Shown here in pieces: positions 16,183-22,499 of a DNA stretch of 43,261 bases. The translations under genes were made by a program, and so were the position numbers. The notes under the pieces were generated by a model that was not told the DNA's origin, did not search any database, and saw nothing but the letters and a program-made list of their open reading frames with translations. The DNA is taken from positions 1-43,261 of the forward strand of contig JAKDNL010000005.1 of assembly GCA_030451825.1 (NCBI GenBank), written 5' to 3'. This DNA is from Pseudonocardia sp. Its GTDB lineage: Bacteria > Actinomycetota > Actinomycetes > Mycobacteriales > Pseudonocardiaceae. Position 1 is the first letter of the stretch; the number at the start of each line of letters is the position of its first letter.

Positions 16183-17666
16183 TCCGCATCGCCCCCCCGA
16201 AGATCGGGCGCGACGCTAGATGCTCCGCCCCGGACGTGCACCCGGACTCCCGCCCAGGCAGCGGGTGAGCGTGACACCACGGTCGCGAACCGGGCCCCCG
16301 ACCGCCCTGATGTCACGTTCACCCCGTCCATGGCAGGACCGGGGCCGAACGGGACGGGAGGTTGCTCAGCCGACCCGCACCCGGTCCCGGTGCTCCGGGG
16401 CATCCCGGCCGGGGGCGGCTCCGGCGGCCGCATCCGCGGGAGGAAGCGTCCGGTGCGCTGCAGGTAGTCGCTGTACTCCTGTCCCAGGGCACGGCCCAGG
16501 CTCGGCTCGTAGACCGCGCGCGCCTGGATCTGCACCGCGACCAGGATGAGCACTCCTGCCAGCACGCCGATCAGCGTCGGGGACATGGCCAGCATCCCGG
16601 CACAGCCGACGATCAGACCGGTCAGGCCGGGGTTGCGCACCCACCGGTAGAGCCCGCGGGTGGCCAGCACCGGACGCGGCCGGTCGGGGTCGTCGCCCGG
16701 CACGGCGGCGCGGCGGCGCCACCGCGAGCCCAGCTGCAGCTGCGCGAGCGCGACCACCGCGAACCCGAGCAGGAGCACCCCCGCCCCGACGACGGCGACG
16801 CTCGGCGTGGACAGCAGCGCTATCGGCTGCAGCACGTCCAGGGCTACCAGCAACGGCGCGGCGAAACCGAGCACGGCAGCCAGGACGAACAGCGCCCGCG
16901 CCCACCAGGCCGGCGAGCCGGGGGTGCGCGGAACGATGAGCGTGCGCGGGCGCCGCAGGGAGCGCGTGCGCCGCCAGACCGACATCAGGGTGGCGAGGGC
17001 GACCAGGCCCAGGACCAGTGAGACCCAGCCGGTCAGGTGGTGGTCGAGCAGCGCGGAGAACGTCGTCCAGGCCTGCGGGCCGCCGAGCTGCCTGATCGCG
17101 TCGACGCCCAACCAGAGACCGAAGATCACGAACAGCGTCGCCGCACCGACGGCGATCACCCGTTCCGGCAGGCGGCGGCCGAGCTGACGCCCGACCGCGA
17201 TCGCCAGCGCGTCGGCGACCACCATGCCGACGGTCGAGCCGAGCCAGACGCCGAACCAGCCGTGCCCGGTGGCCAGGGTGATCGTGGCCAGCATCGTCTT
17301 GTCGCCGAGCTCGGCGAGGAAGAACGCGACCGACACGGCGATGACGGCCGAGCCGCCCGCCTTCTGCGCCTTGGCCTCCTCGTCGTCGGAGAGCGAGTCG
17401 CCGCGCAGCGTCCAGGCGCCGAAGCCGAGGAACGCGACGGCCGCGACCAGGGAGATCCATCCGGTGGGGATCGCCGCACCGAGCCCGTAGCCGACGGCCA
17501 CCGAGACCAGGTGGACCACCGAGGTGGCGATCGTGATGCCGATCAGCACCGGCAACGCCCGGTACCGCGTGGCGAACGTCATCGCCATGAGCTGCGACTT
17601 GTCGCCCAGTTCGGCCACGAAGATCACGCCGAAACTGATCGCGAACGCGGCGAGGAACCCGTCCAT
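16179..17666 (-). CDS. TMEM165/GDT1 (UPF0016) cation exporter fused to ICMT/PEMT-like methyltransferase
   Basis: About 495 residues from the ATG at 17666, which has GAGGGG 5 bases upstream. The ORF-track start at 17951 would translate a riboswitch and is rejected. Residues 1-200 are a GDT1 transporter with six hydrophobic segments and the two diagnostic ELGDK motifs (19-23, ELGDKSQLMAM; 119-123, ELGDKTMLATI) joined by an acidic loop. This family exports Mn2+/Ca2+ against protons. Residues of about 250-430 add further membrane segments and an isoprenylcysteine methyltransferase-like end: RGLYRWVRNPGLTGL, then GQEYSDYLQRTGRFLPR. The last 65 or so residues are low-complexity and read through a palindromic element, so the native stop may once have been earlier. 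Expression is expected to rise with Mn2+ through the riboswitch. Confidence 0.85.
   Translation of the reverse strand: MDGFLAAFAISFGVIFVAELGDKSQLMAMTFATRYRALPVLIGITIATSVVHLVSVAVGYGLGAAIPTGWISLVAAVAFLGFGAWTLRGDSLSDDEEAKAQKAGGSAVIAVSVAFFLAELGDKTMLATITLATGHGWFGVWLGSTVGMVVADALAIAVGRQLGRRLPERVIAVGAATLFVIFGLWLGVDAIRQLGGPQAWTTFSALLDHHLTGWVSLVLGLVALATLMSVWRRTRSLRRPRTLIVPRTPGSPAWWARALFVLAAVLGFAAPLLVALDVLQPIALLSTPSVAVVGAGVLLLGFAVVALAQLQLGSRWRRRAAVPGDDPDRPRPVLATRGLYRWVRNPGLTGLIVGCAGMLAMSPTLIGVLAGVLILVAVQIQARAVYEPSLGRALGQEYSDYLQRTGRFLPRMRPPEPPPAGMPRSTGTGCGSAEQPPVPFGPGPAMDGVNVTSGRSGARFATVVSRSPAAWAGVRVHVRGGASSVAPDLRGGDAE
16263..16324. repeat. long palindromic element, copy 2
   Basis: GGGTGAGCGTGAC and GTCACGTTCACCC form 13-base arms with one G-U compatible mismatch around a centre very like copy 1 at 15211-15274. 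This copy lies inside the 3' tail of the GDT1-fusion reading frame. Confidence 0.75.
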
Positions 17667-17684
17667 GTCCACCCCTCGATCCTG

Positions 17685-17720
17685 ACCGGACCGAGGAGGG
17701 ACGAACGACCTCGATCCGGT
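17685..17720 (-). promoter_or_regulatory. 12-bp hairpin between riboswitch and GDT1 start
   Basis: On the minus strand ACCGGATCGAGG and CCTCGGTCCGGT form a 12-bp stem with one G-U pair and a 12-base loop, just before the GAGGGG ribosome site. The loop side contains CCCTC, which could instead pair with GAGGG of the ribosome site. It is the likely expression platform of the riboswitch. Confidence 0.55.
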
Positions 17721-17731
17721 GCGTACCAGAT

Positions 17732-17830
17732 CGAAGGTCTCGCTCGCCTGGTGGTGGCAGGCCGCGCGGCCGGGCAGCGTTGAAGCCGCCAGTATGTCGA
17801 CCGCAGCGTTGGGAGCTACTCCCCTTCGCT
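17732..17830 (-). ncRNA. yybP-ykoY (Mn2+-sensing) riboswitch
   Basis: Read on the minus strand, the leader contains CGAAGGGGAGTAGC, the near-invariant 5' core of the yybP-ykoY class, then GTCGACATACTGG, and closes with GCGAGACCTTCG. The outer CGAAGG/CCTTCG pair forms P1. GDT1/UPF0016 transporters are classic downstream genes of this riboswitch, which binds Mn2+ and switches exporters on. The limits are approximate. This, with the hairpin at 17685-17720, the outer leader and the thiolase promoter, explains the 326-base gap 17667-17992. Confidence 0.9.
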
Positions 17831-17961
17831 TACGTGACCGACGATACCTCACCGATCCACTCCTGCTCGACTCCTTCGACCGGCCGGAACCGAAGGTGTG
17901 AGGGGCCTCACGGGTCGGCGTCCTGCTGGCTTCGCGCGCCGTCCGGGGCATACGTTCGCCT

Positions 17962-17972
17962 CAGTTGAACTG
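17962..17972. promoter_or_regulatory. palindrome upstream of the thiolase gene
   Basis: CAGTT-G-AACTG is a perfect dyad 20 bases before the thiolase ATG and just after a TACGTT -10-like box (17951-17956). It is positioned as an operator for a repressor of unknown identity. Confidence 0.35.
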
Positions 17973-17992
17973 ATTGATCGAGGAGGATCTCC

Positions 17993-19168
17993 ATGCCCGA
18001 GGCCGTCGTCGTGGACGCCGTGCGTACCCCCATCGGGAAGCGGAAGGGGTCGCTGTCCGACGTCCATCCGGCCGACCTCTCGGCCGCGGTACTGATCGCG
18101 CTGGCACAGCGCACCGGCCTCGACCCGAACCTGGTCGACGACGTCATCTGGGGCTGTGTGAATCAGGTCGGCGACCAGGCCGCGCAGATCGGGCGCTACG
18201 CCGTGCTCGCGGCGGGCTGGCCGGAGACGGTTCCCGGCGTGACGATCAACCGGGCGTGCGGGTCCAGCCAGAGCTCGTTCGACTTCGCCGCCGGCATGGT
18301 GATGGCCGGGCAGTACGACGTCGTCGTGGCCGGTGGCGTGGAGTCGATGACCCGGGTGCCGCTGGGGGCGGGGCGCGATCTGGGGCGCCCGTTCGGCCCG
18401 CTGGTGCGCGAGCGCTACGCCGCGGACCTGACCTCGGGCGAGTTCCCGAACTCCGACTTCAACCAGGGCGTCGGCGCGGAGCGGATCGCCAAGGACTGGG
18501 GCCTGTCTCGCACCCGCCTGGACGAGTACGCCTCCCGCTCGCACGAGCTCGCCGCCGCCGCGATCGACAACGGAGCGTTCGACGGCCAGCTGGCGGCGGT
18601 GCCCGGCGCTCCCGGCTTCACCGCCGACGAGGGGCTGCGCCGCGGAACCACCCCGGAGACCCTGGCGAAGCTCAAGCCCTCGTTCACCGAGGACGGGGTG
18701 ATCCACGCCGGGAACAGCTCGCAGATCTCCGACGGCGCGTCCGCCGTCCTGGTCATGACGCCGGAGCGGGCGAAGGAGCTGGGCATGACGCCGATCGCGC
18801 GCTACCACTCCGGCGCGGTCTCCGGCGCGGATCCGCTGCGGATGCTGACCGGCCCGATCCCGGCCACCCAGAAGGCGCTCAAGCGCTCCGGGCTCTCGAT
18901 CGGCGACATCGGCGCGCTCGAGGTCAACGAGGCGTTCGCGCCCGTCCCGCTGGCCTGGCAGGCCGAGCTGGGCGCCGAGACCGAGCGGATGAACCCGCTC
19001 GGCGGCGCGATCGCGGTCGGGCACCCGCTGGGCGGCTCCGGCACGATCCTGCTCACCCGGCTGGTGCACCACATGCGCGACCGCGACATCCGCTACGGAC
19101 TGCAGACGATGTGCGAGGTGCGGCAGAACAGGTTCCCCAGGCCGGGTAGGGCCGGGACGCGGACGTGA
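17993..19168 (+). CDS. thiolase (acetyl-CoA acyltransferase) with altered C-terminus
   Basis: A 391-residue thiolase whose start is set by GAGGAGG 7 bases before the ATG. MPEAVVVDAVRTPIGKRKGSL opens the fold; INRACGSSQSS holds the acyl-accepting Cys89; SGPIPATQ-like and VNEAFAPVPLAWQ segments follow; AIAVGHPLGGSG holds His344. The second active-site Cys374 is kept in GLQTMCE, but the normal family end, MCEGGGMANATxxE, is replaced here by VRQNRFPRPGRAGTRT. The Gly of the CxG active-site loop and the last beta-strand are therefore lost. A deletion or recombination near 19117 would explain it; a sequencing error is less likely because no nearby frame restores GGGMANA. Activity is doubtful. It would cleave 3-ketoacyl-CoA in beta-oxidation. 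Confidence 0.85.
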   Translation: MPEAVVVDAVRTPIGKRKGSLSDVHPADLSAAVLIALAQRTGLDPNLVDDVIWGCVNQVGDQAAQIGRYAVLAAGWPETVPGVTINRACGSSQSSFDFAAGMVMAGQYDVVVAGGVESMTRVPLGAGRDLGRPFGPLVRERYAADLTSGEFPNSDFNQGVGAERIAKDWGLSRTRLDEYASRSHELAAAAIDNGAFDGQLAAVPGAPGFTADEGLRRGTTPETLAKLKPSFTEDGVIHAGNSSQISDGASAVLVMTPERAKELGMTPIARYHSGAVSGADPLRMLTGPIPATQKALKRSGLSIGDIGALEVNEAFAPVPLAWQAELGAETERMNPLGGAIAVGHPLGGSGTILLTRLVHHMRDRDIRYGLQTMCEVRQNRFPRPGRAGTRT

Positions 19169-19210
19169 GACGCGGACCACGACGGGCACGGCGAATGGCG
19201 AACTGATTCC

Positions 19211-19239
19211 CAGGACGGTCACAGGGTCGTCTCAGGGTC
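19211..19239 (+). promoter_or_regulatory. three 11-bp-phased direct repeats upstream of the HtrA gene
   Basis: CAGGACGGTC, CAGGGTCGTC and CAGGGTCACG begin at 19211, 19222 and 19233, exactly one helical turn apart. OmpR-type response regulators bind such head-to-tail sites, and htrA-like genes in actinobacteria are often under envelope-stress two-component control (MprAB-type). The site lies about 135 bases before the chosen start. The rest of the 204-base gap shows only the AGGAGGT ribosome site at its end. Confidence 0.45.
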
Positions 19240-19372
19240 ACGGCGGACAGTGATCGGTATGCAGCAGGACGGGCACCGATCTGACACAGGCGACGGTGAG
19301 ACCTCCACCGGTGACGCGCACGTCGAACCCGGTGGCTCCACACGTCCTGCTCACGAGCAGGAGGTAGCAGCC

Positions 19373-20800
19373 ATGGGTCCGACCGACACCGACGCCCGCG
19401 AGCAGGGGGCTCCCTCGCCGTACGGGCAGCCGGCCGGGCAGCAGCCGCCCGCCGGCGCGTGGGGGCACGGCGGCGGACCCACCCAGACGTTCCCGCCCTA
19501 CGGCGGCTCCGGCGCTCCCCCGACCTCGACCTACCCGCCGTTCGGCGTCGGGTCCACCCCGCCCCCGCGCCGTCCACGGCGGGCGATGACCGGCATCGTG
19601 GCCGCGGCGCTGGCCGCGGGCCTGGTCGGCGGCGGGGTCGGTTTCGGCGGCGCCTACGCGCTGATGGACGCCTCGGGCGGCGGCTCGTCATCGCTGACCA
19701 GCGCGTCCAGCCCGGCGGAGCCGAGCACGCCCGCCGAGGGCACCATCGCCGGTGCGGCCGCGAAGGCCATGCCGAGCACGGTCGACATCCAGGTCCGCAC
19801 CGCGCAGGGCACCGCCGAGGGCAGCGGCATCATCCTCACCGCCGACGGCGAGGTGCTGACCAACAACCACGTCGTCTCCGCAGCCCAGGGCGGATCGGCA
19901 CAGGGTGGGCAGATCTCGGTGACGTTGGCCGACGGCTCGTCGCACACCGCCACGGTGGTCGGTACCTCGCCCAGCTACGACCTCGCCGTGATCAAGCTGC
20001 AGAACGTCTCCGGGCTCACCGCGGCCACCCTCGGACAGTCCTCGGAGGTGAGCGTCGGTGAGCAGGTCGTCGCGATCGGTTCGCCGCAGGGCCTGTCCGG
20101 CACCGTCACCGCCGGTATCGTCAGCGCGCAGAACCGGACCGTCACCGCCGGCGGGGACGGCGGGGCCCCGGTCGTCTACAACGGCCTGCAGACCGACGCC
20201 CCGATCAACCAGGGAAACTCCGGCGGACCGCTGGTGAACCTGGCCGGGCAGGTCGTCGGCATCAACTCCGCGATCGCGACGACCGGCCAGGACGCCGGCA
20301 GCATCGGCCTCGGCTTCGCGATCCCGGTCGACCAGGCCCGCCGGATCGCCCAGGAGCTGATGACGGACGGGACCGCGACCAAGCCCCAGCTCGGCGTGCA
20401 GGGCGCCGTGTCCAGCTCGGCGACCGGTGCCGCGACCGAGCAGACCGGCGGCGCCCCGATCTCCAAGGTGCAGCCCGGTTCGGCCGCGGAGAAGGCCGGG
20501 CTCAAGGCCGGCGACGTGGTGACCAAGGTCGGCGACACCCCGGTCAGCGACTTCACCGACCTGGTCGCCCGGATCGGCACCTACGCCCCCGGCGAGAACG
20601 TGACGCTCACCGTCACCAATGGCGGCAACACCCGCACCGTTCCGGTCACCCTGGGCAGCATCCCGGACACGGCCGCCACCACCAGCGGCGGCACCCCTCA
20701 GGGCGCCACCCCCGAGGGCGGCAGCGGTTCGGGCGAAGGTGGGGCCAGCCCGTTCGGCGTCGACCCGTTCGGCCAGGGGAGCCCGCTCGGCGGTAACTGA
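19373..20800 (+). CDS. HtrA/DegP-like membrane-anchored serine protease with PDZ domain
   Basis: A 475-residue envelope quality-control protease. The ATG at 19373 is chosen for its strong AGGAGGT 7 bases upstream, rather than the GTG at 19250. Order: a Pro/Gly/Gln-rich cytoplasmic region of about 65 residues, one membrane segment (MTGIVAAALAAGLVGGGVGF), a Ser/Thr linker, then a trypsin-like domain with catalytic His166 (LTNNHVV), Asp203 (SYDLAVIKL) and Ser283 (INQGNSGGPLVN). A PDZ domain follows (AEKAGLKAGDVVTKVGDTPVS), then a Gly/Ser-rich tail. All triad residues are present. It should degrade or refold misfolded exported proteins. The phased repeats upstream suggest stress-response control. 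Confidence 0.93.
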   Translation: MGPTDTDAREQGAPSPYGQPAGQQPPAGAWGHGGGPTQTFPPYGGSGAPPTSTYPPFGVGSTPPPRRPRRAMTGIVAAALAAGLVGGGVGFGGAYALMDASGGGSSSLTSASSPAEPSTPAEGTIAGAAAKAMPSTVDIQVRTAQGTAEGSGIILTADGEVLTNNHVVSAAQGGSAQGGQISVTLADGSSHTATVVGTSPSYDLAVIKLQNVSGLTAATLGQSSEVSVGEQVVAIGSPQGLSGTVTAGIVSAQNRTVTAGGDGGAPVVYNGLQTDAPINQGNSGGPLVNLAGQVVGINSAIATTGQDAGSIGLGFAIPVDQARRIAQELMTDGTATKPQLGVQGAVSSSATGAATEQTGGAPISKVQPGSAAEKAGLKAGDVVTKVGDTPVSDFTDLVARIGTYAPGENVTLTVTNGGNTRTVPVTLGSIPDTAATTSGGTPQGATPEGGSGSGEGGASPFGVDPFGQGSPLGGN

Positions 20801-20824
20801 GCCCTCTCCCGGCCCCCCACACCG

Positions 20825-20863
20825 CCGGCCGGATGCGACAACCCCTCCGTCGCGTCCGGCCGG
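20825..20863 (+). terminator. strong hairpin terminator after the HtrA gene
   Basis: CCGGCCGGATGCGAC and GTCGCGTCCGGCCGG make a 15-bp stem with one G-U pair and a 9-base loop, 24 bases after the stop. There is no U-run, as is common in actinobacteria. Confidence 0.7.
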
Positions 20864-20907
20864 TTCCCTCGCTGCGGTGGACACGCACCGGACGGCCGCT
20901 CACGCTG

Positions 20908-20930
20908 TCGCGGTAGGAAAACGTCCGCGA
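20908..20930. promoter_or_regulatory. inverted repeat upstream of the sugar porter gene
   Basis: TCGCGG-N11-CCGCGA lies about 45 bases before the MFS start and is a candidate operator for a sugar-responsive repressor. Seen as a dyad only. Confidence 0.35.
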
Positions 20931-20974
20931 TACCGGCGACGGCGCGGGCGCACCTCATCGGGGAGGGGACGGCC

Positions 20975-22345
20975 ATGACGCGGTCGGAGGACACGGGCAC
21001 CGGGAAGCGACGCGGGATCGGACTGGCGACGACGGTCGCGGCGGCCGGGGGCCTGCTGTTCGGCTACGACACCGGGGTGATCAGCGGGGCGCTGCTGTTC
21101 ATCAAGCCGGAGTTCGGGCTCGGCGACGCCGGGCAGCAGGTGCTGGTGTCCGGGCTGCTGGCGGGGGCACTGGTCGGCGCCCTGGCCGGCGGCGCGATCT
21201 CGGACTCGCTGGGCCGCAAGAAGACCCTGCTCGGCGTCGCGGCGGTGTTCCTGCTCGGGGCGCTGCTGTCCGGTCTCGCGCCCGGGCTGACGACGCTGGT
21301 CGTCGCCCGGGTGGTTCTCGGCCTGTCGATCGGCGTGTCCTCGGTCTGCGTGCCGCTCTACATCGCCGAGATGGCGCCGAAGGAACGGCGCGGGCGTCTG
21401 GTCTCGATGAACCAGTTCCTGATCACCGTCGGGATCCTGCTGTCCTACCTGGTGAACTACGCGTTCGCGCCGATCGCGGGCTGGCGCTGGATGCTCGCGC
21501 TCGCCGCCGTCCCGGCGCTGGCGATGCTGATCGGGCTCGTCGGGGCGAGCGAGTCGCCGCGCTGGCTGGTGCTGCGCGGCCGCGCCGACGAGGCCCTCGA
21601 GGTGCTGCGGGGCAGCCGGACAGCCGACGAGGCCCGCGCCGAGATCGACGAGATCCGGGGCACCGCCCGCGAGGAGCGGCGCTGGAGCTGGGCGGACCTG
21701 CGCCGCCCGCAGCTGCGCCCGGCGCTGATGCTGGGCATCGGCGTCGCCGCGGTGAACCAGCTGGTCGGGGTGAACGCCGTCATCTACTACGCGCCGACGA
21801 TCCTGCAGGGCGTGTTCGGCAGCGACGCCGCCGCGATCCTGGCCACCGTCGGGATCGGGATCGTGAACGCCCTGGTCACGTTCGTGGCGCTGTCGCGGAT
21901 CGACTCCTGGGGGCGGCGCCCGCTGCTGCTCGGCGGCCTGGTCGCGGTGATCGGCTCCCTGGTCGCGCTCGTGGTGCTGTTCCTGCTGCCCAGCCAGGCC
22001 GGCGTGGTCGGGATCCTGATCGTGGTGGCGCTGTGCGTCTACATCGCCGCGTTCGCTGCCAGCCTGGGCATCGGGATCTGGCTGGTGAACTCCGAGGTGT
22101 TCCCGACCGGGGTGCGCGGCAAGGCCGGCTCGCTCGGCGCCACCACGCACTGGGGCCTGGACCTGGTGATCGCGTCCACCACGCTGACCCTGATCACGAA
22201 CCTGGGTGAGTCCGGGCTGTTCGCGATCTTCGCGGTGATCGGCGTGGCCGGGTTCGTCTTCCTGTACCGGCTGATGCCCGAGACCAAGGGAAAGAGCCTG
22301 GAGCAGGTCGACGCCGAGCTGCAGGCGCGGGCCGGGAGGGCCTAA
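20975..22345 (+). CDS. MFS sugar porter (sugar:H+ symporter)
   Basis: A 456-residue transporter of the MFS sugar porter family with 12 predicted membrane segments. Family signatures are in place: LLFGYDTGVISGALLF in segment 1, DSLGRKKTLL after segment 2, YIAEMAPKERRGRLVS in segment 4, ESPRWLVLRGR before the central loop, NQLVGVNAVIYYAPTI in segment 7, SWGRRPLLL, and the terminal MPETKGKSLEQVD. It imports a hexose, pentose or polyol with protons. The start is set by GGGGAGGGGA before the ATG. No sugar-catabolic gene is next to it, so the substrate stays open. Terminators lie on both sides, so it is transcribed alone. Confidence 0.92.
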   Translation: MTRSEDTGTGKRRGIGLATTVAAAGGLLFGYDTGVISGALLFIKPEFGLGDAGQQVLVSGLLAGALVGALAGGAISDSLGRKKTLLGVAAVFLLGALLSGLAPGLTTLVVARVVLGLSIGVSSVCVPLYIAEMAPKERRGRLVSMNQFLITVGILLSYLVNYAFAPIAGWRWMLALAAVPALAMLIGLVGASESPRWLVLRGRADEALEVLRGSRTADEARAEIDEIRGTAREERRWSWADLRRPQLRPALMLGIGVAAVNQLVGVNAVIYYAPTILQGVFGSDAAAILATVGIGIVNALVTFVALSRIDSWGRRPLLLGGLVAVIGSLVALVVLFLLPSQAGVVGILIVVALCVYIAAFAASLGIGIWLVNSEVFPTGVRGKAGSLGATTHWGLDLVIASTTLTLITNLGESGLFAIFAVIGVAGFVFLYRLMPETKGKSLEQVDAELQARAGRA

Positions 22346-22351
22346 ACCGGC

Positions 22352-22393
22352 CGTGCGCGGAAACCGCTGCCGGGACGACGATATCCGCGCACG
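22352..22393. terminator. bidirectional hairpin between convergent genes
   Basis: CGTGCGCGGA and TCCGCGCACG are perfect 10-base arms around a 22-base loop, just after the sugar porter stop. It can serve both the MFS gene and the convergent phosphodiesterase gene. Confidence 0.5.
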
Positions 22394-22436
22394 ACCCCCC
22401 GTGGTCGCGCCACCGTGATCGACGCCGCCACCGACG

Positions 22437-22499
22437 CCGGCGCCGATCAGGACCCGCGGGCCCGGCAGCCACACCGGCGCCGATCAGGACGCGCGGGCC
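22437..22499. repeat. two 26-bp direct copies at the 3' end of the phosphodiesterase gene
   Basis: CCGGCGCCGATCAGGAC plus CGCGGGCC occurs at 22437-22462 and 22474-22499 with one mismatch. The second copy contains the gene's stop; the first lies just outside it, so the gene end was duplicated locally. Confidence 0.7.

Noticed and set aside
17667-17951. 95-residue N-terminal extension of the GDT1 protein
   Set aside because: This DNA is the yybP-ykoY riboswitch and its expression platform, and a good ribosome site precedes the ATG at 17666.
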